From positions 27,832,249 through 27,896,248 of the forward strand of contig NC_049979.1 of assembly GCF_000003815.2 (NCBI RefSeq): a stretch of 64,000 bases of DNA, read 5' to 3'. The notes beneath the pieces were generated by a model that saw nothing but the letters and a program-made list of their open reading frames with translations, made no database searches and had not been told where the DNA came from. Source of the DNA: Branchiostoma floridae. Taxonomy: Eukaryota; Chordata; Leptocardii; Amphioxiformes; Branchiostomatidae. The translations under genes were made by a program, and so were the position numbers. Below are positions 11,830 through 25,300 of the stretch, piece by piece; position 1 is the stretch's first letter; each line of letters begins with the position of its first letter.

Positions 11830-12118
11830 TGCTAGTTACGCTAGGTTACCTTTATCCGCAGGGTAATGTTTATCCATTGTCTTTAAAAACAGTATTTAGG
11901 GATACCGTGTCCATGCTTAGTAGCAGTTTCAAATGGCAAAATTTTGAATTTCAAAATATTACTGTGACAATATTGTATAGATGGCACTACTGGTTGCAAA
12001 TTGTATTATTTTAAAAACATTGCAGTTGAAACTACCAACTGTCCACATTATATCTCTAAATTCTTTTTTAATAATACAGATATAGGTTACCCCGCAGATA
12101 AAGGTGAACTAGCATTAT
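11830..12118. mobile_element. Palindromic MITE, CGCTAGTTCACCTTTATCCG family
   Basis: Left end ACGCTAGGTTACCTTTATCC, then GGGTAA and CCATTGTCTTTAAAAACAG. The right end is inverted: GATATAGGTTACCCCGC, GATAAAGGTGAACTAGC. The inner arms carry TTTCAAA and TTTGAAACTACC words around the centre. At least eight copies lie in the window: 11830, 15640, 41105, 43205, 45580, 47895, 48150 and 58060. Confidence 0.8.
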
Positions 12119-13252
12119 AATAGTGTATTCAAATTAGTGAAGACCTTGCCAAGTCTACTGACGTCAAACATGTACCTTTGCCAAGGAATCATTCTAATTT
12201 CATTGGACTGGCCTGTGGCCATACTTACTCCCCAATAGGTCTGCATAATCACATCACAGCTTTACAAGTGACCAACGCTTGTGTTCAGCTCTCACCTAAC
12301 ATTAGCAAATCATGATATTTTCATATATTTTCATATCATACCATGTTTTTTTATACATGTACTATCATCCAATGAATGTTTCTACAGTCCAGCGGTATAG
12401 CTGAAAAAATCAGGCTTTGAATTCTGCAGATTTGTCTATATTCAACTGCATGTGGTGCTTTTAGACAAATTTGCACAATTTTTCAGCTATGCCTCTGGAC
12501 TACATTTGTACATGATTAATAAGGACTTGATTGAGACCAACAAGAATATAGGATATAGTATTATACTCTCTTGCATTAGTTCAATCCACATCTGCTGTGT
12601 GGTTATAAAGCTCACTTTAAAATCCGATGCAACACATATTAGCATATAAAATGGCAATCTGAGATCTGCAACTCCAACAGACAAGTATAGCAGCACTGAC
12701 AATGTAGGGCAACACTGTGTTATATTGCAAAAACACACACAAATACACAAACAAATACACAGTCAAAGACTAGCTGAGAGAACCAAGTAAATATCATGAT
12801 GTTAAACATGAAATTTGCCCTGTTCTTCGATACACAGTTACACTGTCTAGCAGGCACACAATTGGAAAACTGTACCAATCACTCTCTAGCTGAAGATTAT
12901 TACACTTTAAGTGATCAAATAGGGTGGAATAAATCATTGAGTGGTAGAAGTGATTACCTGATAGTGCGTGACAGTTAGTGGCAATTGTTCACAAAGCATT
13001 AGAGCCTTTAGTTGAGTGTAAATATTATAAAGCCTGAAAAATTGCAGGTTTTGAAAAATTTTCAATACAATTTGCAGTCTTGCAGCAAAGTGCAAGCTGC
13101 GGGTGTGTACATTGTTGCATTGTCTTATATAAAACATTAAGGAAAGGAAAAGGATCTAAGAAACCCTTTTCAGAGGTTCATCCATCCTTGTCACAGACAT
13201 CACATATTGGTGTAAGAAATGCCAGACTGGTAAGGTGGTTCCTCCTGCATCA

Positions 13253-16200
13253 TTATGGTCCTTTCTTAGAGGGGGGTGGTTCCAATTTGATCCCGCCATC
13301 TTCTGACACTCCCATGTGATCCTTCGATATCAGATCTGTCGGGGACAGAAAAACAGCTGCATCAGGTACGCTTGCATGAAACAGGCAATTATTGCAAAAT
13401 CTTTTTACCCTTATGGCAGATACTTCTATTAGCAATGCTCTTATCTGTTGCCAATGTAGAGATAACAAGGATTCCCTCAGGAGAGACAATTGCAGCACTC
13501 TGTCAAAGAACGACAAGAAATCTCAACCATCGATCATTTACAGACTGCTCATTATGTTCAACACATGTCTCACAGTGCTTGCAGGTCACAATGGTATCTT
13601 ACATTGATACAATTCTAGCTAGTGTCTTTCCTTCTGTCAGAATTTTGCTGCTGGGGATGGATAAAAATTTTGACGTGACAGACCGTGAGTTTACCAGCAA
13701 ACTTTGCCCCTCAAAATAAAGGAAACAACTTTTCAGAGGGTCTAGATTTCAAAATTCCCCCCTCGGATCGTCGTGCCTTTGAAAGGATTTCCATTAAAAA
13801 TCCAAGGGACAGAAAAAAATTCAGGCTCGCTAGAACATTACATTGATACAAGTATGCCTAAACTCTTAGAAGGCTAGCATTTGTGCACACAAAAATGCAG
13901 GTTCCCCTTATTTCACTATGGTGTATCCATTATTGTGAACATAAGAAGCATTGCAGAAAATCAGTTCTCTAAAATGCCAGGATAAAATCAAGATAATAGG
14001 ATTTGCTACTGAGCAAAAAAGGGCTCTACAGAAGCCGTACAAAATTGGTTGCCTGCGGGCAGATTTTCTGCTGAAAATTGCTTTTGATATCACAGACTAG
14101 TACCGGCAACTGCAGTATGTAATATACATTCTCATAATTCCACCAAGTGCCATTATACTGCCACCTCAAAAAACCTTGTTATAGAGGCCTTCTCAAGATT
14201 GTCTCCAATGCCTAAATATCTGAATTGTATTACATTTAAGATATTTAACATGCGGTGTTCAAGACAATCATGGGAAGACCTCTATACTGACGTTTTTTAG
14301 GTGGCGGTATAATGGCGCCCGGCGGAATTACGATAGTCGATGCTACATTTTGAATCAGGTCATTGAACTTTTTCTTTCTGCCTGAAAGTGTCCACAGTCA
14401 TCACAAAGCTATGATGGTTTTGATGATATAGACGTGACATGCATGATACATAATGATTAGGTTCATCATGTAGATGGTAAGGTCATACAAGGTCGTAAAT
14501 GGTTCACTAGTTTAGGTAGCGGCCATTTTATGGTGAAAGCCGCTATAGTGTCGTATTTACATAGTATTTAGGCTGAAGGCTGCACGGATTTTCTACGGAG
14601 GTTTGGAGATAAGACGTTTTGAGATGTGAGCTGATGTATAGATGTGAATATCAATCAGCACTAGGGACAGCAATTTATGTGTGAGTGGTTTTCAGAAATG
14701 GTGTTAGGGATGGATGTGTGCATGTCATTCAGAACAAGAACAAGGACAGAATGGATGTTAGAATACTAGTTAACATCGGGGATGGTTGTGTGGATGTTGT
14801 TCAGCACCAGTGACAGGGGTGTGTGTGTGAATGTTGTTCAGCACCAGGGACAGGGATGATTTTGTGAATGTTGTTCAGCACCAGGGACAGGGATGGATGT
14901 GTGAATGTTGTTCAGGGAGAGGGATGAATGTGTGAATGTTGTTCAGGGACTGGGACAGGGATGGATGTGTGAATGTTGTTCAGCACCTGGGACTGGGATG
15001 GATGTGTGAGTTGTTCAGCACCAGGGACAGGGATAGATGTGTGAATGTTCAGGGTCAGGGATGGGTGTGTGAGTAAGTGAATGTTCAGCACAAGGGTCAG
15101 GGATGGGTCTGTGTGTGCGTGTTGTTCAGCACCAGGGACAGGGGTGGTGTGTGAATGTTATTCAGCACCAGGGACAGGGATGGATGGATGTGTAAATGTT
15201 GTTCAGCACCAAGGACAGGGATGGATGGATGTGTGAATGTTGCTCAGCACCAGTGACAGGCATGGATGTGTGTGATTATAAAAAGAATGCTGCTGCAATT
15301 GCTCACAAATACACACCAATGTTCAGATTTCACAAAGACATGGATTGAGATAAACTTGAAATAGGTGTAGCGATGTCCAAGCTTGTAAAAGTTGTCTTTT
15401 TACCAACACCAATGCATCAAACCATAGACAACATCTCCACTATGACATAGATACATGCGTTATGAGCTTGCCTGTGAGAGAGAAAAAATCTGAGTCCATT
15501 ATGGAAAATACAATGGATAGGCTGATGAAGAGATATTCCTCTCTATGTTATTACTGACAGAACGAAAGGGAAAAACATTGTCCAGTTGCATAAATAGAAT
15601 TAGTAATTCCTGTCTGACTTATTTTCACGAATGCATCTGTTATGCTAGTTCACCTTTATCCACGGGGTAACCTATATCCGTTGTTATATCAAACTGCAAC
15701 ATTTTTAAATTTTGAGGTCCGTTGTTGCATGAAACTGAAATATTTGCAGTTTGAAACTACCGTCCATTGACTTGGTATCCCTAAATACCCTGTGTTTAAA
15801 AACAACGGATATAGGTCATCTCACAGATAAAGGTGAACTTCCGCCTACCTTTGTATTTCTTGGCACTTGGTACTCGAGTGAGTTTGGAGTCTAGCTCCTC
15901 ATCGTCTGAGATTTTCAAGACCTGTGTCCGGTACTCCAGTATCTTGGTCAGCAGGTCTGGTCGCCTCGTGATCTCGAAAACGTGCTCGATGTACGACAGA
16001 TCATCTGTGGAGGACAAGGCCTTGCAATAAGACTTGCTGTTTTCTTGAAGAAGGTGGCTACATTTAAGAAGCAGGGTTGGACAAGTCCACCAGCCCTATT
16101 GTCCAGGGCAAGTGAACGTGCTGTTCGGGCAAGTGCATGACCTACCCCACTTGCCCGATCGGGCAAGTAAGATTTTTTCATTGAGCTTGATTTTGATATA

Positions 16201-19200
16201 CTTGTTACTTTTTACAATCATGACATCAAGTAATGGTAAACATAGAAAAATAGAGGCAATAATAAGAATTCCATTTGCAGGAAGTAAAAATGCATATACA
16301 ACATGTAACAGTGACATTTTAATTTTGGGCAATTGAAAAATCTATTCGGGCAAGTAAATTTTTTATGTGCTTGCCCGATAGGACAAGTGAATTTTAGAAA
16401 ACTTGTCCAACCCTGAGAAGTCTAACATTTTTCTTGCAGCCTACTATATTGTAGGCATACTAACTATCCAGTGATGGTTACAGGTAATAGTAGGTCTATG
16501 CCCAGGATACTTCCAATTGACTAATTACGTTCGTCAGAAAGTTATCTTTTCAGTTTGCAATGATGGGCCTCAAGGTACTGCAGCAGGGCTTCAAAGTTTG
16601 AGTGCTATGGTAACCATTGTGATATTGAATGGTTGATAGCTCTTGCTTGTAATGTAAATTTTTTAGCTCACTTTGCAGTAACCCATTTTTAAATTTTAAA
16701 CTGTAATTTTTAATGCCAGTCTGTGACAGTTACTCATTTTACATACAAATTTATTCATCTTTTATTGATTTATATGATACTATCAATATATTTATTGATG
16801 TTGAAGAGATCTGCATTTTCTAGCAAGTGTTGAAGGGCCTTTAATACATTATGCGCAACCTTTTAGAGTCACACACAATGTATAATATTGTATTGAAGGG
16901 CCAATCAGTCAATATATGCACTTTACACCGAGCGTGTAAATGTCACTTAGGATAGGTCTCTTAAGGGCTTGGAGCCACACCTCAAGAGAAAGCTTTAGTT
17001 ATTGGTGTGTAAAAAGCACTCAGTCTGTTAGGCCTAGGAAATAAATGTTCTGTTTCCTGCTACCCGACCATGAACCCTAGCAAAAATCTGCCAACCCTTT
17101 TCTTAGATGGATGTGGGCAAGGAACATTCATTTGAAATCTGAGACAGTGATGAAATTTGAAACAAACTTGAAACCCATTCCCTAATTTGCTCATACATGT
17201 GATTGAGGGACCGATCAGCGCCCTCATCCAAAATTTGGACGATTCCAGGCGTTAATTTCAAACGATTTCAGATGAGATGTCAAGGTTCCCAGACAAAATA
17301 GCAGAGTTGCAACTGTATATAGTGAACAATAAAAGTCAGAGCAAGAATCGATTAATGTATATATATTAGCTATATGATAAGCACAGGAGTGAACTACTAT
17401 CCGAATGGTACCTAGGTTAGTATTTCATACAGACTTAAAAGATTAGGGCCTTCAACAGATTATGTACACTAAATATCATATTAGTCCATCTCACGCCATC
17501 CAACATGAAATTGATCCATGGTCTTAAAGTGTAACAGAATAAAAATTATAAAGATTCAAACTTTAAACATTTAATATTGAGCATTTCCACTATCTGTCTA
17601 CCAGAGGTAACGTTAAGCGTTTCTTGAAATATCAAAGGATTTACATGTGTGAAGGATACAGAAAGTCATGTTTCCAAAGCATTAGCTATTCATAACGACC
17701 TATACTTTCCTCTGAAGTCAGGTTTTATGTGTCCTTATGAGGTTAGATCTAAGCCATTCCACCTTCAACAACCTTCAACAACAAAGACATTTACGAAACG
17801 CTAGAGCCTGAGAGCCAATCGTGATGTCTGTAACATTACCACTAGTGCTTCTAAGCACTGCACTTCTATCTGGGGGGTGCTAGTCACTTAATGGGTAAGC
17901 TTTTCTTATGCTAAGCACTGCACTTCTATCTGGGGGGTGCTAGTCACTTAATGGGTAAGCTTTTCTTATGCTAAGCACTGCACTTCTATCTGGGGGGTGC
18001 TAGTCACTTAATGGGTAAGCTTTTCTTATGCGGAGCAAAAACCGCAACATGCCTTCCAGTTCATCTCCAAGCAGATGTTCGGAGGGAAGATGTTTTTTTA
18101 CAAAACCCATTTTCTGACAAAACTCATCACATCTGCTTGGTCATCATCATTATCACTGTACTGTACGCTCTGGATGCTTTGTCTAATGCAGTTGCATATT
18201 CAAATGATATGCAGCAAGTCTTATGTATCTATCTTTTTTTATTTCAAGTTACTACGCCCGTTTCAAGATAGAAGGAATTTCTGGCCACGAATATTGGCTC
18301 ATCATCGTTTGCAGTCTGCATGGGAAGTGATTGGTGATTATTAGTATTTGAATATCAATTTTGATCCAATAGACTGATGTCCTGGTAGCCAGCAGCCATC
18401 GGATATAAACAACAACAGCGATCGCTCGTATTGTCAATGTGGTATAACATAAACATAATACTATTACTGCCAGGTCATAAATATCTGCCACCCTGAAAAA
18501 GTATATCTAAAGAGATCACAAACACAACATCCAGCATAATGCACTGGTGCATACATGTACATGTATCTAAAGCTATAGCTGTGCATAACTGGGGGGTACT
18601 GTACTAGAGCTCTCTCAAACACACTGTTTTGCAAAGTGGCGGATTTATGTCCTAGCGGGTAAATGTTGAATGGTGGTTAGATGGGTTGCCATGATATTTG
18701 TTACTATCATTTTCCATGGCCAAGTCCTGAAAAGAAATCCTACTTCTCAACGTTACCTGGCGATAAAGAGCAACTTATGATAATGACAGCAGAATTTCAT
18801 ACCCTAATGTCTCAACCAGGTCTACTAGCAACGATAAGCTTGCACTTTGTACAGACTCTGTGTCGATACCTCAGTGCCAGGAGGCAAAAGCAAAGGCTTT
18901 GGCTTACCTCCTGGTGTCTGGGAACCACAATCATCAAGTTATCGCTGCATTCAGATTCAAGCCTTCTTTTTGAGTTACTGTAACAGTTATTTTATATGCC
19001 CTCCGTGAGGGAACATTTGATATCATTGGTTTTATCTAGTGTCTATGGACACTGGTTCCAAACTTTCGAATGAACTCCGTTGACCTTGTTCACAGAATGA
19101 ATGACGGAGGTCAATGGAGTTTGTCAAAAAATTTAGAGCGGTCCCTATACCGGTAGTGGTAATTCCAGTGTTGGAAGTAAAGTGTTAGCATTTTTCTATA

Positions 19201-19643
19201 ACTTATTCTACCAACACAGATGTGTAAGAAAGGAGTAAAAACAGAAAGAAACAACATGCTAATACCCTGGATTGAACACGGGCCGGCAGATCACAAAGCC
19301 AGCAGTGCTAACCACTATACTACAAAAGGCTGACCAGCCCATTGGCCTGGCTTATTATTATTGGTGCTACTTGAACCACCCACTGTTACACATGCTAAAA
19401 TAAATAGATGCATAAATAAATATCCCACAGAGTTCTTGCATGCAAATGAACCTGACCTTGAGCCAGCTTCTCGATCTTCTCTAAGAACATGAACCAGTCC
19501 CGAGGAGTCTTCAGCTCCGGCACCTTCTCCTCGGGTATGTCGTCCTTACAGGCCGTCTTGAACTGCTCCAAGTCGTCCGATGTGATGAGGTTGGTGAGAT
19601 CCAGTAGGAACTGGAGGTACGTCTCCGAGTCCAGCTCCGACAT
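13253..19643 (-). CDS. PEA15: PEA-15 death-effector-domain adaptor
   Basis: Small cytosolic adaptor. In vertebrates its DED binds ERK1/2 and FADD, holding ERK in the cytoplasm and modulating apoptosis. Three coding exons with consistent phases: 19457-19643 (ATG 19643-19641), 15849-16004 and 13253-13335 (stop TAA), giving 141 residues against 130 in human. The DED carries [30 protein letters not shown] and [18 protein letters not shown], including the RxDL motif, then RVLKIS-like [20 protein letters not shown] and AKKYK. The tail [15 protein letters not shown], then [12 protein letters not shown], aligns with the human ..IIKLAPPPKKA end. The PKC-type serine in VPSAKKYK is kept; the RQPSEEE site is not. 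An in-frame TAA upstream (19676-19674) fixes the start. A likely acceptor (TTTATTACAG) at 19693 implies an upstream non-coding exon. Confidence 0.95.
14130..14335. mobile_element. Palindromic element in PEA15 intron 2
   Basis: AATTCCACCAAGTGCCATTA, then TACTGCCACCTCAAAAAA and TAGAGGCCTTCTC, at the left. At the right is the inverted set GAAGACCTCTATA, TTTTTTAGGTGGCGGTATAA and TGGCGCCCGGCGGAATT. About 200 bp, no ORF. A diverged relative occurs at 60580-60760. Confidence 0.7.
14650..15275. repeat. GTTCAGCACCAGGGACAGGG minisatellite
   Basis: About 15 imperfect units of about 36 bp: GTGTGAATGTT, GTTCAGCACCAGGGACAGGG, ATGGAT. Lies in PEA15 intron 2. Units vary in length (insertions of GGAT and losses of CACC). 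Confidence 0.85.
15640..15840. mobile_element. CGCTAGTTCACC-family MITE abutting PEA15 exon 2
   Basis: TGCTAGTTCACCTTTATCCA at the left, GATAAAGGTGAACTT at the right, with inner CCGTTG and CAACGG words. Its right end is immediately next to the PEA15 exon 2 donor (GTAGGCGG occupies 15848-15841), so only 8 intron bases separate exon and element. Confidence 0.8.
16072..16415. mobile_element. CAGGG-ended word-repeat element (CTTGCCCG type)
   Basis: 344 bp. Starts CAGGGTTGGACAAGTCCACC and ends ACTTGTCCAACCCTG; flanked by a perfect 5-bp duplication AGAAG (16067-16071 and 16416-16420). The interior repeats the word GGGCAAGT / CTTGCCCG at least seven times. It lies 68 bp upstream of PEA15 exon 2, in the intron. 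Confidence 0.8.
17851..18030. repeat. Three identical 60-bp tandem units
   Basis: The unit begins CTAAGCACTGCACTTCTATC and ends GTAAGCTTTTCTTATG. Three copies are identical base for base. Lies in PEA15 intron 1. Confidence 0.95.
19205..19392 (-). mobile_element. tRNA-derived SINE, copy 1
   Basis: On the minus strand TAGTATAGTGGTTAGCACTG resembles a tRNA A box and GTGTTCAATCC the B box. The 3' part has GTTGTTTCTTTCTGTTTTTA. The same flanking words (CACTGTTACAC, AGAAAGAAACAA) occur in copies at 22235 and 37727. Confidence 0.7.
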
Positions 19644-19679
19644 TCTCACGTATCGAGTTGCTGAGCCTCTGTCTTAAAG

Positions 19680-22228
19680 TATTACTGTTCCACTGTAATA
19701 AAGGCAACCACATCATTAGCTTTATCATCAGACTGATTAAGTAAAAGATGTCATCTCTAAAAAGTTGAAGGACATGAGCTGTTGATTGTGGAAAATGTAC
19801 TCGTATTTCATTATAAATTTTTTCATTTTTTGTTTCCAAAATGAACTAGTATCTGCTGAACAAAGGACTTGAGTTAGCTAGTAACAGCTTTCAAAAATGG
19901 ACTCAAGTAGTACTGTTAGCAGGACTTACATTGGTACCTTTTGCATCAGAAGCTGAGATACTTGTGATACAGTCTCCAGAGTAAATGCACTAGAATTTGG
20001 CCAGAATGATTCAATTTCTTATGCCTGCTTATATAAGCAGGTTGCAGGTTGCAGGTTGCAGGTTAGCTGAGCCAAAATGATGATAAAATGTCTAGTACTG
20101 TATTCTACAGTGATTCAGGTAGGCATGGATTAGGCCATTCATGTTCATTTTAAGGGTTTTTTTGTCATGGATATGTTACCTGAGCAAGGTATGGGGTTCA
20201 GGTGACTGTCATTTACTTGAGATTTACCCCATTTTTTGTTATTTTTGGCCCTCTTCCTTGTTTTTTAACCATCCCTCCAATCAGTGCCAGACTGCAGACC
20301 AGTGACAGTGTAAAGAGGACTTGATTTTGGTATTCTGGGGGTATATTGCTGGGGGAGGGGGGGGGATTCCCCTATGGGAGGGGTCCGAGACTAGATGAAT
20401 GTTGTGATTTAGCCTTGTCACACTCTTTTTCATTCTTTTTGCCTTTTCTATGATTGTCCCTATCCATACAAGTAGCCATTATAGACCTTCTAGGGCCCTT
20501 GAATAGACTTTAGGCTTGCCTTGAAAGTGTCTAGAAAGGGGATGTAGGAGTCTAAGTGCAGAGAAGAATGTCTCCATTAGCTTATGTGACCAACTTTTAT
20601 TCACTGTCTTGTTTCTGTCAAATTCCACCTGTAGCCAGCATCCCTAGCCCAGGTCCACAGTAGTGTAGGTCATCAATCCCCAGGGGAGTGTTTCTTATCA
20701 GAGGTCTTTGATATTGATGATTTTTACTTCACACCCCTACCCCGCAGTGGGTGATATGATTGACATCTGTCAATTGTGAACTTGAATTTACTAGAAGGGG
20801 TGACGCAACCAACGTCTCCCCTGAAATAAATTTTCCCTTATAATATTTCTTTGGTTCCATTCATATGATCTGCAATTTTTCCCTCTCCAACATCACATTT
20901 GAACAGTTGCAGTTAGTCATGCCTCAGTTGGGTTGGGGCATTATTTGGAATACACAGAATTCTACTGCTTATTATAAAGGGAGGCCAGATGGTTCCAGCT
21001 GGTCTCATGAGGAAAGTCGACTGTATGCACCGCCAATCAGGCTGTGCTATATGGATGACGACATCACCACACAGACTTCTGCAGCTGAACCACCAAGAAC
21101 AAGACGATAATTTTCCCTGATTTTTCAACAAGCAATCGTCAATATAATAAGTGCATAATTGTTGATGACAAAATGATAAAAGATCAGATTCTTTTCTTCA
21201 ACATACAGTCACTCCTTTTTTCAGGAATATCACACAAATGCATTAATTCTTCCATGAGTTATCCTTGTCTAAATTTTTCAACAAAAACACCCCTGCAATT
21301 TCAAAACTAACTGATAGGGAGCCTGAACCCTTAACATTTCTTCTAAATTATAATAATCTTCCACCAATTAGCAAGACCATATCATTTCCAGGATAGAGAA
21401 ACCAAACAACTTCTGCTGCAGTCACATACCAAGACCTGATCACATACTAGCTATTAAAAATTTACCCATAGCAAGTAGATAAGAAATGATATTGTGCACC
21501 GTGATACAAACAAAAACACCAAAATCTCTCTTTCATAGGTGAAAATCGGGCTTGGTATTGATGCATGGATGTTTATTACCTTTCGTTCAAACACTTTTGA
21601 AGCCTTTTACGAAAACTGAGATTCCTTAAAACTGTTTTGTTTAGCTTTCTAAATATTATCTACCAATGTTCTTATTAACTGTTCCAACATAGATTTACCA
21701 TTCATTGTAACATGTCAGAACATTTTGTAAATGGGTCAATGGGCTGGGAAGAGAGCAATTCACACATCCTTGCAAAGTACAGGTAATTATGCCTAGGTTC
21801 CATTAATAAACTGCACACCACAAAATAAAGACCCACCAGTACTGTGTCCAGCTGTGAAATTTATAAAATATACAGAAGCAGGCAGTAAAGCCAGATTAGC
21901 ACATACTTTTATGTTGGCAATAACCCAAATCTACCATTTGGAAAATGATGCAAATTTTTAGATCAATGTTCTGACAGTTATCACATACTAGATGTTTGAA
22001 AATTGATCTAGACAAAGACAAACTTGTGCAGTTACATGCAAAATTTCCAACATATATAGCTGACCTTCAGAATGAAGGTTACATATTGTTTTGGTCTGTC
22101 TGACTGTCACTGTTTGTCTGTGTGCATATCTGTGTGTCTGTATCTGCTTCCAAATATTTGTGGTCAGCATAACTTAAGAACCTATGAATTGACTAATTGT
22201 TGTATACTTGGTATGTGGATAAGGGCTT
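19680..22228. other. No coding exon recognised; PEA15 5' side
   Basis: Contains a (GCAGGTT)4 run at about 20038-20066 and ordinary AT-rich DNA. Nothing else supported. It probably lies in a 5' intron of PEA15. Confidence 0.45.
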
Positions 22229-22234
22229 GTGTAT

Positions 22235-22396
22235 AAGAAAGGAGTAGAAACAGATAGAAACAATAGTCTGACTCCCGGGATTCGAACCCGCGCTGACAGA
22301 TCACAAACCCAGCAGTGCAAACAACTACGCTACAAAAGGCTGGCAGCCGTTTGGCATGGTCGTTTGGCGGTACTTGAACCCCACTGTTACACTTGG
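22235..22396 (-). mobile_element. tRNA-derived SINE, copy 2
   Basis: The minus strand carries GCGGGTTCGAATCCCGGGAG, a good tRNA B box, preceded by GTAGCGTAGTTGTTTGCACT in the A-box position and followed by GTTTCTATCTGTTTCTACTC. Confidence 0.75.
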
Positions 22397-22399
22397 AAG

Positions 22400-25300
22400 A
22401 CGAAGGTCAAGGTTGATTTTTGACGACCAGGTATTTGACCTTGCTAGTCCATCCAGATTTTCAATCTTTTGTCCTGGACATGCTATGGTTTTGATTCTTT
22501 AGTGGCATGTAGGAAAAAGTGGTGTAGGTTTGGGCCCCCTAGCAGCCTGCTCTGGAACTGCAGGGGCATTTCTGTTAAAATCTTTCAAGCTCAGGATAAC
22601 CAGACTAGGAACTACGGCATTCCATGATACTCATCAGTTTGCTATAGGCAGATCTGATGTACACATTGAGACTAGAAATATGCAAATTAAGATTCATTTG
22701 AATAACTAACGAGGACATAATATAATTCTAGTGTATTTCATAATAGCACTTATACCATGTAATGTATGTAATCTGTGGCAGGTGGCACATTAACAGATAC
22801 TAATTATGCAAATAACAGTCTAATTTGCTGACAGCCTAATTTGCTATCAAATGAAACTCATCCACCATAAAATCATCCTATATCCAATATGATATGGTAT
22901 TGTGTTAGCAATAATACAAGTGAGACCTTCATTTGCATGAAATATCAATTGATGACCTTTAACCAATTACCTTCCTATCACAATACCTACTAATGAATAT
23001 AAAAATTTTAACAACTATGGTATGATAGTATTTTGTCATATATTATGCAAATTAGAGCCTAATAATTCATACCTCATAATGCTTGTCTGATTCTTCAATA
23101 AATGTTGGGTGTGTTTGATTTTTCTATGATCATAGAACACTATTGGGCATATATGAAGTTTTCTCATTAATTTTGCAAATTGAACTGATTTGTATAATTT
23201 ATTGCAAAATTGTTTGTGGAACATTTTGACCTTTACTTCCTGTCAAACTCCACAAGACATGCCTTAAATAGCTTATGGAAATAACTACTGAAACACAAAT
23301 AAACAGACAAACATAGTGAAGACAATATAAAGGAACTTGACATATTTCAAAGGAAGGAATCTTGAACATGTTATGACAAAATGTATGAAATGTGGATAGG
23401 GGTTGGGTGTTGCAGGCTTGTGAACATTCTGTTGGCTGTTGGCAGCTTCCTTCCTGTTTTTCCTGCACGTTTGACCCCCTTTCCTTAATACCCAATTACT
23501 GTCATCAAGAATAGGGGATCAGAAGACTATCACTACAGTACTATGACTGACATCTACTGAATATGCATGTTGGCGCCCAATAAAACATACAAAAGGTCGT
23601 ATAGTTACTGAGTTGGTTTTTCAGACGACATCTCATTACCATATTGACCACAAGATTTTGACCTAGACTGTACGTACAAAAGAATTGGGAAACACACCTC
23701 CCCCGTTTTGTAAGATAGTCTCGCCCGGCCTCACCCTTAATAATAGTGTAGCCAACAAGTAGATTTCTGGAACGATCCGACTACATAACTGACATTGCTG
23801 TTTGTAGACAGAAACAGGGACTGCCATTTGTAAGTTCGCTACAGTATGTGTTTATAACGGTTGCATATCTTTAGAAATGAAACGCAACCATTTAGTATGC
23901 CCTCCGGGCGTAACATTAGTTCTCTCGACCTCTCTTAACGTTACCAACTACAGATGTAACCATAGCCATATTCGGCTATACACTAACGAGTACAGCCTTC
24001 CTCTATATTCATCAAGAGGGGATAAACTAGTATTACTCACCGACAAAGCGAAGAGAAGAGGACAACCTCATGAAGCGGTTTTGGATCAATCCGTTTTTTC
24101 AGGGGTATCACGTACACCGCACCGGAAAAACTTTCACCCTTGCAAACACGCACACACTCCGTCTCTGTGTGCTGGCTTCGGCCTATCCTGGCAAGGATTG
24201 AAAACCATGAGGTAATGTTTGTTTGCCGGCAAGTCTCACTCGTTTTCTGGGGAGGAAGGCTACAAAACTCCGTAAAACCGTCGCAACCTTTAATAGACAC
24301 TGCTTCTTTGTCATCTATACAACAAAACTGGAAAATTAAGGCAAGCTTCTAACGGGATATGATAATAATTTGGGTGAACCTTTTTTGTACAAGGAAGACA
24401 GTATAGCACACCTTGGCTTGGTGTTGGAAGATGCCATAAGCCGGTTACGTGGCGGGCTTTTCAAAATGGCTTTTCTTTATTTTATGGAATAAAAGAGCGC
24501 TTGAACAGTCAAACAATGGATCGTGAGATTTGGAGATAGAATGGTCGTAGCTTCATGCAAGAAGATGATTTTAAGGTCTACGTCACAATTCGAAACCAGG
24601 GCCAGGCCGGGCAGCTTTCGGGAACGAAAAGTATGATATAAAAGACGCCAAACTACACAAGGCGTAAAGAGAAAAGTCGTTGGCATTGTATTCTACGTAC
24701 ATGTATACATTTCTAGATTACGGACGATAATACCCAGGCTATGTACAAGATAATACTTGTTGGGCCGCGCCTGTTGGCGACAAATTACTGCGGCAACTTT
24801 GCGAATTTTCGATGGATAAATACTTCGAAATTGGCCAGACAGACTTGGGACTACAGCTTGAGACAGGCCGGCGTGTTATCAATTTGACTCGCCAATTTCG
24901 ACCATTTTTCCAGCGCGCCCGTGGAGTCTGGTAGCGACACTATCATATAACAGGGCTGGGTATTACATGTAGCTGTTCGCCGGGACTTTAAACCTTGCAT
25001 CATTGTTTGTGACACGCGCACAGTTTGTGACACAAATAAGGTTACTTATGAATATATTGCACCAGGCATTCCTGCACGTTCCGGACGTAGCAGTAGACGG
25101 GTCCATTCTATGACGAAGTGAGGCGAAAATTTGGTTGTCAATTAAAAAGTCCCTAGGAGGTTGGTTACTAGTAGATGAAGGTGTAGTCTTCTTTAATAAT
25201 GTCATTTACCAACACAGATGAAATGCTAAAGTTGCTTACATGACATCTATCTTATGTCTGAAGCAACCTACGGCCAGACACTTGCACGTAACGGCTCCAA

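Noticed and set aside
23877-24300. 112-codon plus-strand ORF overlapping an 87-codon minus ORF
   Set aside because: No domain, no splice context with neighbours, composition unlike the confirmed exons.
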